64,000 nucleotides of DNA, taken from assembly GCA_947044405.1 (NCBI GenBank), contig CAMRHE010000169.1:3162501-3226500 (forward strand), written 5' to 3'. This document shows positions 27,916 to 37,843 of the stretch, piece by piece; within the stretch, counting starts at the first letter, position 1, and each line of letters starts with the position of its first letter. The notes beneath the pieces are model-generated. The model saw nothing but the letters and a program-made list of their open reading frames with translations, was not told the origin of the DNA and searched no databases. The stretch comes from Leptodactylus fallax. Its lineage: Eukaryota > Chordata > Amphibia > Anura > Leptodactylidae. The position numbers and the translations under genes are program-made.

Positions 27916-29322
27916 ACAACCCTCTGCTTGAAGTGATTGCATCCCAACTACTCTGTCCACTTGTCTCTCCTAGCTATCCCTGACTTCCAACTGGGCTCCC
28001 CTCACATGGAATTTTATAATTGGCACAGGGGCGCCATTATGAGTATTGACTACATGTTAGACAAAGAGATTTATAAAATGCTCTCTCTACCCGATCTCTG
28101 GTTGTGATACCCCTCAATCTCATTTACTTTCTTTGCTTACTTGCTAGCAAAGAGCTATATTAACAAAACAACTGTGGCTATGACCCCGTTGGAATGGAAC
28201 ATTTCCATTCACTCCTGTCTGCGGCTCCCACCCTCAACAAAGGGCCACATATCCCCCTATCACACTTTCCTCCATACCTCTCTAGACTATACCCATATGC
28301 AAACAGCGATTACTAAAATGGGTATCTGACATACCTTCCCTATCAAGTCAGTCTTGTTGAAGGCCCTAGAGGACACTGTGTGATACCTCCCATCTAGCTG
28401 TTTTGTACAAATGGTCCTCCAGGTATGCATATCTCACACCGATGAGGTGACATGAAATGGGCATATGCCCCAGTGAGAAGTGTTTTCACTGTCAGCAAGA
28501 GTGGGCGGATCTCTGGTCCTGTGTGCAGTTGCAGACATTTTGGGTTAGATTTCATGCTTACACAACCACACATCTTACTACCACAGCCCTGTTTTATTCC
28601 ACCTGGGTAATATTTGGCTACATAGACAAAGAAAGATTCCCAGGTACCCCAAACTGTAGGCTTTACTACATGTGATAGCAGCAGTAGGAATTAAAACCAT
28701 TTTACAAACCTGGATGCCAAGACTCGTCTCCATTTAGATTATTTTTGGAAAAACTGTCCTATGTAATGAAAATGGATTGGGTGGAAGTTCCTACCATAAA
28801 GAAGATTGAGGTAGGAAAATTATTTGACTGTTGGGAAAGATTTATAGATAGATTTTATTGATGGTACTATAACAGGAAGGGTGTTCCCCCTCTCGGTGCT
28901 CCACCCTCGCCCCACCCACACATATCCTCCCCATGTTCCCCCTTTTCATGAGGGGGGTGCTTTCTGTTAGGTTACAGGAGGCAACTGTCTTAGTTGTGTT
29001 ACCTGCTTTTATTATGTGTCTGATCTATGTCTTTCTTGTTTTGTATGGGTTGCTGTGTCACCTATCACAATATTGGTTAATGTTTTGTGGAATTGTTTTT
29101 CAAAAAGTTAATTAAGCAAAGTAACAAAATAACAAAGAAAGCTCTCAATTTCACTTGCTCTCATAAGTTTTAATAAATATACTTTAAAACCTAATACAAA
29201 CCAATGCACATACAAATGAAAAAGATATTCAAATAGAGTCACAAGTATGTCATATCCTATACCCAGGAAAGAATTCACATCAACTAATAAATAGTCCAAG
29301 TATCCATTACATATATCACTTA

Positions 29323-30297
29323 TGTGAACCGAGAGCAAGGCAGGTGGTTTGGACTCCGCAACCAGAAATGAACGCACACGCGGTAGTTCAAGAAGAAAAA
29401 AAAAAATATTTACTATAAGTTAATAAAGGCTAGTTAAAGGTAAAATGACAGGGCTAAAGACAAGCAAAATATACAATATAGCATGAACAATTTCAAGGCA
29501 AATTCTGCAATGGTTTCTACTTTTACTCTGTCCACTTCTGCAGTATGGACACTGAATGAACAATATACTCAAAACTATCCCTAACTGACCCTGACTTCAC
29601 ATTTGGGTGCACCCCCTTTTCCCCAGTGGTCCAGGTGGACCGCTTACAGTCCGTAGAAGCGCGCGGTGGGGCCCAAAGTCGGTCCTTTCTTTTATAGTGA
29701 AGCGTCCTCTCCTCACTGTTATCAGGATCTTGGGAGAAATGAAGTCCTCTTTAACAGGGAAACCCAATGAATGCAATGTAATCCAACAGCAGATTCCACT
29801 CAGCACACTGACAGTCCTGCCGAATCCATACACTGAGCTGGGATGGAAGCCGGGATTTAGCAGGTGCTGTCCAGTACATCAACAGCACTGCGAGTCTCTA
29901 TCTGTGGTATCCATATACACAGTCACAATGTCAGTCTCACTGATCAGCCACTGAGCACAGTTCCTTTCACGTGGACTCACTAGTCCTGTTGTCTCTTTAC
30001 ACTCTGTTTGTCTCTGGACCAAGATACAGCTTAGCTGTACAGAAAAATCTCCACACCAGTTCAATACAACACTTGCCAAGATGGCTGCTGCTCTCTGTCT
30101 CGTCACTTCCTGCTTCTCTGCTCACACTTTGTCTGCAGAACAGGCAGGCTGACATAAAAGGGGGGGGGTCTCACTCCAGCATCATGTCACAATTACAATG
30201 GCTGCTGTCTTAAAGGAACAGAATCACAGAAATACATTCAACATTAACAGTTTATACAGACAAATGAAGCTTAGGACAACATTGGCTGTCTCTTACA
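29323..30297 (-). repeat. 3' LTR of the gypsy element
   Basis: On the minus strand it starts TGTAAGAGACAGCC and ends GGTTCACA (TG...CA). It lies directly after the polypurine tract and pol stop codon. It is 975 bp and near-identical to the 5' LTR. Confidence 0.95.
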
Positions 30298-30300
30298 TAT

Positions 30301-30313
30301 TCCCCCCCACTTT
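30301..30313 (-). promoter_or_regulatory. Polypurine tract (plus-strand primer)
   Basis: On the element's sense strand AAAGTGGGGGGGA is followed by ATA and the 3' LTR. It overlaps the pol stop codon at 30312-30314. Its position and purine content fit a PPT. Confidence 0.85.
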
Positions 30314-33300
30314 AAGATTGGCAGTCCCTGCCTATGACTGTATATCCAGAGGGTTGTACTTTTATGCACAGAGTGGTAGTATACCGATGTATGGCAGGCC
30401 AAACAAACTCATCCTGCGCATACCGAACAGGGGGAATACCAGCATTTGGCCTAGTGGTCCGTCTGAGGACCGGTGGTATATTATGGGGTGCTGCAGCTAT
30501 GGGCTGAGAAGGACCAGCGGATTCCGCACCAGAGGGGGCACAGGCCGGAGATACAGTAGTCACAGGTGGAACATCCCCAGGAGCAGGGATCGGCCAACAA
30601 TCATCCTCCTCGTCGGAGGCCCATTCCGCACCTCCATTCTCTGACTGTGGGAGCTCATTCACATTGGCAGGCCCATTGTGATTTGTCCCTTCAGAATGAC
30701 ACAGGCGCAACATATTTCGGTGAAGTACTCGAACACAATCAGTTCCTTCTTTCTGGACCTGGTACACTGGCCCATTCGCATACTTGCGGCCAACAACACG
30801 ATACGGCAAAGCCTCCCATCTGCTTTCCAATTTCCCTTGGGGTTTCTTGACACGAACTAGCACCAGGTCGCCTGGTTGCAATGGTGCTTCTTGCACTGGG
30901 GTCTTATCAGGATGGGGATGTTCTTGCAGGCGCTGCCGCACCAATCGATGGATCGTCTCAAGTCTCTGCCGATGCGCCCGCACCCAAGAGGTTGGATCCC
31001 TCGGAGGGAACCCATCCACATCATTCAACTGTAATTCTCCTATACTTCGCCCAGACCGCCCAAAGAGAAGTGTATAAGGAGAGTACCCCGTTGTAGAATG
31101 GACCTGATTGTTATAGGCCCACACCATTTCAGACAAGAACTGAGGCCACTGTAACTTCTTGTCTTCCTCCAGAGTCCGCAGCATCTGTAGCAGAGTTCTG
31201 TTGAATCTTTCACAGGCCCCATTTCCCTGAGGGTGGTATGGAGTCGTGTGCGACTTCTTTATCCCGTAGATACGTTGAACTTCTTTCATTACGTGTCCCT
31301 CAAAGCAGGCGCCCTGGTCGGAGTGGATGCGTTGGGGGCACCCATATACTCGAATGAAATCTTGGCACAGAGCACGAGCTGCTGACTCAGCTGTCTGGTC
31401 CTTGGTGGCGGTTACCACCGCAAATTTGGTGAAGTGATCCACCATTACGAGGCAATACTGGTGTCCGCTATTGGATGGGCCCACCATTAGATAGTCTATC
31501 ATGACGATTTCTAAAGGTTCCTGGGTCACGATGGTTTGCAGGGGAGCTCTCTGTTCTATTGCCTTATGGATCTCACAAGTTCGACAGCTGCGGCATACTT
31601 CTTCGACCATTTGACGAAGACCAGGGCAGTAAATCAGTCGCTGTAACCAACGAAAGGTCTTCTCATGACCAAAATGTCCATTCTTATTATGAGCCTCAAC
31701 TGCCAACGAGCGAGCCAGTTCACTAGGCACCACAATTTGGTATCGAATGTCAATCTCAGAAGGTAAATAGACCTTTCGGCATAGCACTCCATTTTTCATC
31801 TCCAACTTTTCCCACTGACTCAAAACAGATAATATCTCACGTGTCAGTCGTTCTCTTTCCTCTCTACAGGGCTTCTGGCCTTTCTCAACACACTTGATCA
31901 TCTGCGCCAGCCCCTCATGGGTCTGTTGTATCTGTGCCCATTCCTGTCGTGAGGGACCAAAGAAAGGAGCCATTTCAGTCCCCTCCATCTCAAACTGATT
32001 AGTGGCGGTCAAGGCCTGTGAAAATCTGCTGAAGTCAGGCACCTCCACATGCTCCAACTCATGATCCACGTCTTCTGTGGGGGTCTGGGCAGTTACCCTA
32101 GAAAGTCCGTCAGCATTCTGGTTCTCTGTCTTGGACCGATACTTAATGCGGTAATTGAACGTAGACATTCGGGCTATCCACCTCTGCTCTAACGCCCCGA
32201 GCTTGGCATTTTCCAGGTGAGCTAGTGGGTTGTTGTCAGTCAGTACTAAAACTTCAGCACCGGTCAAATATTCAGAGAATTTCTCGGTCATGGCCCATAC
32301 CAGTGCCAACAGCTCCAATTTAAATGAACTATAATTCTCGGGGTTTCTTTCAGAATCTCTCAAAGACCGGCTGCCGTACGCTATGACCCTCTCCTGGCCA
32401 TCCTGAAGCTGGGAAAGCACTGCTCCAAGACCATACAGGCTTGCATCTGTATATAGCTGGAACGGCAAGTGGTAATCAGCATATGCCAAGATTGGGGCTG
32501 TTGTCAGTGCATCCTTCAATGCCTGGAAGGCTTGTTCCTGTTCAGGTCCCCACTTCACGGACCGGTTCTTTGGACCACCGGATGTGCCTCGTAGGAGAGC
32601 ATTAAGTGGTGCTGCTACCTTGGCGAAATCCTTAATAAACCGTCGATAGTAACCGGCTACTCCAAGGAACGCCCTCACTTCTCGCAGGGTAGTCGGTATC
32701 GGCCAATCTTGAACAGCCGCTATCTTGTCTCTTGATGGTCTCACCCCTTCTCCTGATACGCGGTGACCCAAGTAATCAATTTCAGATTGGAACAACCGAC
32801 ATTTACTGGGTTTCAATTTGAGCCCATGTTCCCGCAATCTTCGAAATACTTGCCCCAACTGGTGGTGATGGTCTTCAAAGGTCGCAGAATACACTATAAT
32901 GTCATCCAAGTAGATGAGAGTGAACTCAAAGTTGAAGTCACCGAGACATTTCTCTATCAACCGCTGAAACGTTCCGGGTGCATTTGTCAACCCGAAGGGC
33001 ATCCGGTTAAATTCGTATAGTCCCATGGGCAAGATGAATGCCGTCTTCTCTTTGTCTTTTGTGGCCATCGGCACCTGCCAATACCCACTAGCCAGATCTA
33101 GTGAGGAGAAGTACCGGGCTCTCCCCAGCGCTGAGAGAGACTCCTCAATCCGTGGCAAGGGGTAGGAATCTCGTACGGTGCAAGCGTTTAACTTCCGATA
33201 GTCTACGCAAAATCGGATGGACCCATCTTTTTTTCTTACTAACACCACAGGAGCCGCCCAGGGACTCTGGCTTTCTTGGATGATCCCACCCTGTAGCATC

Positions 33301-34469
33301 TTAGCTAACAGTTCTTTCACTTCCTGATACAACTGTGGAGGAATTTGTCGGTAGCGCTCTCTAATTGGAGGGGTGTCTCCTGTGGGAATCTCATGGTAGA
33401 TCCCTGTGGTACATCCAAAATCTTCAGCATACCGTGCAAAGGTGGCTCGGTTCTCCCACAACAGCTCATCTACCTTCTGCACCCATTCCAGAGAACATGA
33501 ACTTACATCCATCTTCATCTGTTCTCGAATTGCACGGCCATTCCATTCAGAGGTGGGTTCCTCATCTTCTCCCATGGACACAGTTACGGTCCACTCATCC
33601 CTTTCAGTCGGCTTCAGCTGCATTGGAGTTACTTTCCTTACTTCCTCCGGAGTCACATAGATGTTAGCCAGCAGCCTCCCTGGGGTCAGGTCCACACTCT
33701 GGTCCTGAGTGTTTACACATCGAAGTGGTACTCTTCCATTGCGAACTATTGCCAAGGAACGGGCCACTAGCGGATCAACACCTCCTTCGGCTGCCTGCAG
33801 TGGTTCTACCAACACAGCTATGCCCTCTAGTTTCCGACAGGTGCCTACGGGCATGGACACTATTGTCTCCCGACTGGGTGGCAGTGTAACTTTTGTATGC
33901 AAAGGAACTGAAATTCGAGCCAGAGGACGCTGTGCATCTGAACTTTTCTGTAAGCCACATGTCCGGATCAGCCGCTGGAAAGCTGTTTGAGTAGGCCGAT
34001 GGGTGGTGGTTTCTTTCCAATAACCGTGACCTTTCTTTTCAAAGAGGATCTGATCTAATTCTTTTAACACATTCATCCCCAAAATGACAGGGACCTTTAC
34101 TTCATGTGACTCCTGTACCACCACAATGCCTTTCCTACCTAGATCTTGGCCACATACCCGGACATTCATCCAGGCCACTCCCACGACCGGAACTGGTAAC
34201 TGGTTAGCTGCGACCACTCGTACGAATGTATGGGGATCATATTTCACATGTTGCCGGAAGTACCGTTCATAATAGTCTCTACTCAAGGTCGTTACTTGGG
34301 AACCCGTGTCAATCATCCCGGTAACCGGAATACCCTCCATTTCCACCTGTATGACAGGACTTGCAGCGATCAGGTCATCATCAGGGCATTCTCCCCACAT
34401 AGTCTCCTTGTCAGTCTCCCCTACTACATGCCGTACAGCAGCAGGGGACTTCAGTTTAACGGCGGTCTC
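30312..34469 (-). CDS. pol: Gypsy pol polyprotein: protease, reverse transcriptase, RNase H, integrase
   Basis: The frame is open from 34469 (just after an in-frame TGA) to the stop at 30312-30314. The first ATG is at 34400 and leaves 1362 residues. Counting from that Met: protease with DTG at 31-33, reverse transcriptase with YLDD near 497-500, RNase H with the Asp of YTDAS near 652, an HHCC zinc module (H...GHFGHEKT...CRSCRTC) near 905-945, and the integrase triad Asp 969, Asp 1028 and Glu 1064 (the last two 35 residues apart). All catalytic motifs are intact. No chromodomain is evident. The frame is -1 relative to gag and overlaps it by 19 nt, so it is probably made as a Gag-Pol fusion by ribosomal frameshifting and cut by its own protease. 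Confidence 0.95.
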   Translation of the reverse strand, partial: ETAVKLKSPAAVRHVVGETDKETMWGECPDDDLIAASPVIQVEMEGIPVTGMIDTGSQVTTLSRDYYERYFRQHVKYDPHTFVRVVAANQLPVPVVGVAWMNVRVCGQDLGRKGIVVVQESHEVKVPVILGMNVLKELDQILFEKKGHGYWKETTTHRPTQTAFQRLIRTCGLQKSSDAQRPLARISVPLHTKVTLPPSRETIVSMPVGTCRKLEGIAVLVEPLQAAEGGVDPLVARSLAIVRNGRVPLRCVNTQDQSVDLTPGRLLANIYVTPEEVRKVTPMQLKPTERDEWTVTVSMGEDEEPTSEWNGRAIREQMKMDVSSCSLEWVQKVDELLWENRATFARYAEDFGCTTGIYHEIPTGDTPPIRERYRQIPPQLYQEVKELLAKMLQGGIIQESQSPWAAPVVLVRKKDGSIRFCVDYRKLNACTVRDSYPLPRIEESLSALGRARYFSSLDLASGYWQVPMATKDKEKTAFILPMGLYEFNRMPFGLTNAPGTFQRLIEKCLGDFNFEFTLIYLDDIIVYSATFEDHHHQLGQVFRRLREHGLKLKPSKCRLFQSEIDYLGHRVSGEGVRPSRDKIAAVQDWPIPTTLREVRAFLGVAGYYRRFIKDFAKVAAPLNALLRGTSGGPKNRSVKWGPEQEQAFQALKDALTTAPILAYADYHLPFQLYTDASLYGLGAVLSQLQDGQERVIAYGSRSLRDSERNPENYSSFKLELLALVWAMTEKFSEYLTGAEVLVLTDNNPLAHLENAKLGALEQRWIARMSTFNYRIKYRSKTENQNADGLSRVTAQTPTEDVDHELEHVEVPDFSRFSQALTATNQFEMEGTEMAPFFGPSRQEWAQIQQTHEGLAQMIKCVEKGQKPCREERERLTREILSVLSQWEKLEMKNGVLCRKVYLPSEIDIRYQIVVPSELARSLAVEAHNKNGHFGHEKTFRWLQRLIYCPGLRQMVEEVCRSCRTCEIHKAIEQRAPLQTIVTQEPLEIVMIDYLMVGPSNSGHQYCLVMVDHFTKFAVVTATKDQTAESAARALCQDFIRVYGCPQRIHSDQGACFEGHVMKEVQRIYGIKKSHTTPYHPQGNGACERFNRTLLQMLRTLEEDKKLQWPQFLSEMVWAYNNQVHSTTGYSPYTLLFGRSGRSIGELQLNDVDGFPPRDPTSWVRAHRQRLETIHRLVRQRLQEHPHPDKTPVQEAPLQPGDLVLVRVKKPQGKLESRWEALPYRVVGRKYANGPVYQVQKEGTDCVRVLHRNMLRLCHSEGTNHNGPANVNELPQSENGGAEWASDEEDDCWPIPAPGDVPPVTTVSPACAPSGAESAGPSQPIAAAPHNIPPVLRRTTRPNAGIPPVRYAQDEFVWPAIHRYTTTLCIKVQPSGYTVIGRDCQS

Positions 34470-35476
34470 TCATAAGTTTGTCGCTGCTCTGGACATCTAG
34501 CAGCAACGTGGCCCATCCGTCCACACTCCCAGCAGCGTATCCCCCGTCGTTCTGGCCATCTGTTTGGGCCCCTTCGGTAAGCCCCTTCGATTTCTCCTGA
34601 GCACTGCACTAAATGATTTGGACCCCTTTGGTAGGTCCTATCCTCACCCCTCCAGCGGGGTGGTGGGTGATTCTGACTTGCTGGGTGTGGATGGCTCACC
34701 CTTTCATCTCCAGTCTTCTGGAAGTCTGCAATTTTCATAGACTGCTCATCACAACGAGTGTGCAAGTGTTCCATTTGTTCTTGCAGTTTCTGCATTACTG
34801 TGAGAATTTCTTTAACCGTCCCTTTTTCTACTGTCTCTGAGCCAGAACTAGCCCCCTGTGACAAAGTAACTCCAACTGCGGTCTGGGGCCTCGGGACCAT
34901 ACTATTGGCACGGGAGATGGCCTCTACCTGTACATCATGGAATTTAGCATCAGTCTCTCGTCGTATAAAATCCTGCATAGTCACAGTTAAACTGCCGTCA
35001 CGTATCCCCAGGACAAACTGGTCACGGAGAGTCCGATCAGGGTTACAGAAGGCTGGCGAGCCCCCTCTTTCCTTCCTTTGAATATCTCGGAGCAGTTCTT
35101 GTAGGGCATTTGCATATTGGGGAAGGCTTTCATTCTCCTGTTGTACCCTCTGGAAGAACCGAGCCTGCAGAGACCCCAGCAATGCAGTTTCTCCATAGAT
35201 GGTTTCTAGAATCTGGACTACTTGCTCAAATGTCTGCCTTTGTTCAAATGGCCTCAGTATCACCGTGGTCTTAGCATCCCCTTGTAATGTCAATATTGCT
35301 AGCTCTACTAGTACTTCTGGTGTGGTCTGGTACATTCGCTGTATCATTCGTATCTGTTCCACCCACATACTCACTGACATATTATTGCCATCAAATTTAG
35401 CTAACTGACTCATTATAGCCCCTGCTGGCATTCTTCCTCCAGCACCATTCTCCCTAACGGGTGCGTCACCGTCCAT
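34451..35476 (-). CDS. gag: Gypsy gag protein with one CCHC zinc knuckle
   Basis: The protein has 341 residues from the ATG at 35476, which I chose because it is the first Met outside the 5' LTR and just downstream of the primer-binding site. The frame itself is open further upstream into the LTR. The N-terminal and middle parts look like a retrotransposon capsid (W...IRMIQRMYQ, LQARFFQRVQQENESLPQYA). A basic, Pro-rich stretch then leads to a single C-x2-C-x4-H-x4-C knuckle (CWECGRMGHVAARC) near the C-terminus, which binds the element's RNA. Its stop TGA (34453-34451) directly follows a GTTAAAC heptamer. Confidence 0.92.
   Translation of the reverse strand: MDGDAPVRENGAGGRMPAGAIMSQLAKFDGNNMSVSMWVEQIRMIQRMYQTTPEVLVELAILTLQGDAKTTVILRPFEQRQTFEQVVQILETIYGETALLGSLQARFFQRVQQENESLPQYANALQELLRDIQRKERGGSPAFCNPDRTLRDQFVLGIRDGSLTVTMQDFIRRETDAKFHDVQVEAISRANSMVPRPQTAVGVTLSQGASSGSETVEKGTVKEILTVMQKLQEQMEHLHTRCDEQSMKIADFQKTGDERVSHPHPASQNHPPPRWRGEDRTYQRGPNHLVQCSGEIEGAYRRGPNRWPERRGIRCWECGRMGHVAARCPEQRQTYERPPLN
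34454..34460 (-). promoter_or_regulatory. Candidate -1 ribosomal frameshift site GUUAAAC
   Basis: In the gag frame the heptamer reads G TTA AAC and the next codon is the gag stop. The pol frame is -1 and overlaps gag only over 34451-34469, so a shift must occur in this 19-nt window. GUUAAAC is a known -1 slippery sequence (used by equine arteritis virus). A downstream stimulatory structure has not been checked. Confidence 0.7.
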
Positions 35477-35488
35477 TCTGGAAAGCGG

Positions 35489-35506
35489 ATCCTGCCGACT
35501 ACGCCA
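35489..35506 (-). promoter_or_regulatory. Primer-binding site matching tRNA-Ser 3' end
   Basis: The 18 nt TGGCGTAGTCGGCAGGAT lie 3 nt inside the 5' LTR. They are complementary to ATCCTGCCGACTACG plus CCA, the 3' end of vertebrate serine tRNAs of the AGA/TGA type as I recall them. Confidence 0.85.
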
Positions 35507-35509
35507 ATT

Positions 35510-36484
35510 TGTGAACCGAGAGCAAGGCAGGTGGTTTGGACTCCGCAACCAGAAATGAACGCACACGCGGTAGTTCAAGAAAAAAAAAAAATATTTACTA
35601 TAAGTTAATAAAGGCTAGTTAAAGGTAAAATGACAGGGCTAAAGACAAGCAAAATATACAATATAGCATGAACAATTTCAAGGCAAATTCTGCAATGGTT
35701 TCTACTTTTACTCTGTCCACTTCTGCAGTATGGACACTGAATGAACAATATACTCAAAACTATCCCTAACTGACCCTGACTTCACATTTGGGTGCACCCC
35801 CTTTTCCCCAGTGGTCCAGGTGGACCGCTTACAGTCCGTAGAAGCGCGCGGTGGGGCCCAAAGTCGGTCCTTTCTTTTATAGTGAAGCGTCCTCTCCTCA
35901 CTGTTATCAGGATCTTGGGAGAAATGAAGTCCTCTTTAACAGGGAAACCCAATGAATGCAATGTAATCCAACAGCAGATTCCACTCAGCACACTGACAGT
36001 CCTGCCGAATCCATACACTGAGCTGGGATGGAAGCCGGGATTTAGCAGGTGCTGTCCAGTACATCAACAGCACTGCGAGTCTCTATCTGTGGTATCCATA
36101 TACACAGTCACAATGTCAGTCTCACTGATCGGCCACTGAGCACAGTTCCTTTCACGTGGACTCACTAGTCCTGTTGTCTCTTTACACTCTGTTTGTCTCT
36201 GGACCAAGATACAGCTTAGCTGTACAGAAAAATCTCCACACCAGTTCAATACAACACTTGCCAAGATGGCTGCTGCTCTCTGTCTCGTCACTTCCTGCTT
36301 CTCTGCTCACACTTTGTCTGCAGAACAGGCAGGCTGACATAAAAGGGGGGGGGGGTCTCACTCCAGCATCATGTCACAATTACAATGGCTGCTGTCTTAA
36401 AGGAACAGAATCACAGAAATACATTCAACATTAACAGTTTATACAGACAAATGAAGCTTAGGACAACATTGGCTGTCTCTTACA
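35510..36484 (-). repeat. 5' LTR of the gypsy element
   Basis: It is 975 bp with TG...CA ends on the sense strand (TGTAAGAGACAG ... GGTTCACA) and should hold promoter and polyadenylation signals. A G-run of variable length near 36346-36355 differs from the 3' LTR, as expected of homopolymers. Confidence 0.95.
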
Positions 36485-36755
36485 CTTACCATCCCCTTAA
36501 TTTCAACTATTATATGCAAAAGGGGTACGGCACAGAATAAAGAAGAAAAAATTCCAAAATCAAAGTGATTTTACCCAGAAACTTGGAAATAGATGGAGTG
36601 AGGACCAAGTCTTCCCAACTAGAAGCCTTCTAGTAATGTCATGGGAGTAATGAGAAACTAATTCACCCTAGATTCATCCTCTATCCCCACGTAACTACCC
36701 CCCTAATAAAGTCGGTCCCGAAAAAAACCTATTGGACACTTCATTAAAACATTGT

Positions 36756-36809
36756 CTCACATACCGACGTGTTTCGTCCTTAATAAGGACTCCTCAGGGG
36801 AGTAAGAGG
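36756..36809 (-). ncRNA. Candidate type I hammerhead ribozyme
   Basis: On the minus strand the core CTGAGGA (36797-36791) is followed by stem II GTCC/GGAC with loop TTATTAA, then GAAA (36775-36772), C, AC and GTC (36768-36766). These supply the CUGANGA and GAAA boxes and a GUC cleavage triplet after a very short stem III. Stem I can form from GG/CC next to the core and GAG/CTC further out, with an internal loop between. Such minimal hammerheads are known in Penelope-like and other retroelements. Apart from this, 36489-37118 shows no gene. Confidence 0.65.
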
Positions 36810-37118
36810 CACAAAATATCATGTGTGTAGTTCCAGATATCCTGGGTAAAAGGAAGGCTCAACCTCACAGTGCCAAGGGAGCCAAATATTGCTCACAGTG
36901 GTGAGCTACATATACTGACGATCAGTGTCATTGTGTACAGTACTATAGTGATATAGTTGCTTGAAGCCATTCTTTGGATCTTTTTTTCTGATAATAAAGG
37001 TTGCATTAATCTGTAAAAGTTTTGTAATGTGTTTTACCTCTAGAATTGTGCAAGAGACATCAATATAGATATATACTGTACATAGATGTATGTATATATA
37101 TACACACACACATACACA

Positions 37119-37831
37119 TACAGTGAGGAAAAAAAAGTATTTAGTCAGCCACCAATTGTGCAAGTTCTCCCACTTAAAAAGATGAGGCCGGCCTGTAATT
37201 GACATCATAGGTAGACCTCAATTATGAGAGACAAAATGAGAAAACATATCTAGAAAATCACATTGTTTGATTTTTTAATAATTTATTTGCAAATTATGGT
37301 GGAAAATAAGTATTTGGTCAATAACAAAAGTTCATCTCAATACTTTGTTATATATCCTTTGTTGGCAATGACAGAGGTCAAACATTTTCTGTAAGTCTTC
37401 ACAAGGTTGGCACACACTGTTGCTGGTATGTTGGCCCATTCCTCCATGCAGATCTACCCTAGAGCAGTGATGTTTTGGGTTTGTCGCTGGGCAACACGGA
37501 CTTTCAACTCCCTCCAAAGGTTTTCTATGGGGTTGAGATCTGGAGACTGGCTAGGCCACTCCAGGACCTTGAAATGCTTCTTACGAAGCCACTCCTTCGT
37601 TGCCCTGGTGGTGTGCTTGGGATCATTGTCATGCTGAAAGACCCAGCCACGTTTCATCTTCAATGCCCTTGCTGATGAAAGGAGGTTTGCACTCAAAATC
37701 TCACGATACATGGCCCCATTCATTCTTTCATGTACACAGATCAGTCGTCCTGGTCCCTTTGCAGAGAAACAGCCCCAAAGCATGATGGTGCCACCCCCAT
37801 GCTTCACAGTAGATATGGTGTTCTTTGGATA
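37119..37831 (-). mobile_element. Truncated Tc1-like element, same family as 24171-25768
   Basis: One end (TACAGTGAGGAAAAAAAAGT, TTTAGTCAGCCACCAATTGT) and the transposase C-terminal half are present on the minus strand: [41 protein letters not shown]. It ends abruptly in TTCTTTGGAT next to an AT-repeat. The N-terminal half and the other end are absent, even beyond the neighbouring element. Confidence 0.88.
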
Positions 37832-37843
37832 TACATATATATA

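Larger units (their letters stand above)
24006..29130 (+). mobile_element. L1/Tx1-like LINE, degenerate and interrupted
   Basis: Endonuclease-domain peptides are readable on both sides of two insertions. Before 24171 the sequence reads VGFNTTIKWKKIL. After 25768 it gives LQETHWK, then GVEILLRHGLPFSVEEDVAD and KRGRYLLLKV up to 26040. After 26750 it gives NLIIGGYFNT, KSFSCIDCFL and SDHASIKLTV. The far part (about 27900-28680) has KCFHCQQEWADLWSCVQLQTFW, the cysteine motif common near the C-terminus of L1-like ORF2. Reverse transcriptase motifs in the middle are missing. Stops and frameshifts are frequent. An AT-rich 3' region ends near 29130. Confidence 0.7.
29323..36484 (-). mobile_element. 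Complete Ty3/gypsy LTR retrotransposon, probably young
   Basis: It is 7162 bp: two 975-bp LTRs, a PBS, gag, pol and a PPT in the usual order on the minus strand, flanked by the 4-bp duplication CTTA (29319-29322 and 36485-36488). Both genes are open. No envelope gene is present. In pol, integrase follows RNase H, the Ty3/gypsy order. The LTRs differ by about one substitution (CTGATCAGCC versus CTGATCGGCC) plus homopolymer lengths, implying recent insertion. A related solo LTR is at 19794-20786. Confidence 0.95.

Noticed and set aside
29597..30213. Repeated 115- and 78-residue open frames at 20.1, 29.6 and 35.8 kb as a gene family
   Set aside because: They lie inside the three LTR copies, on both strands, with no coding signature.
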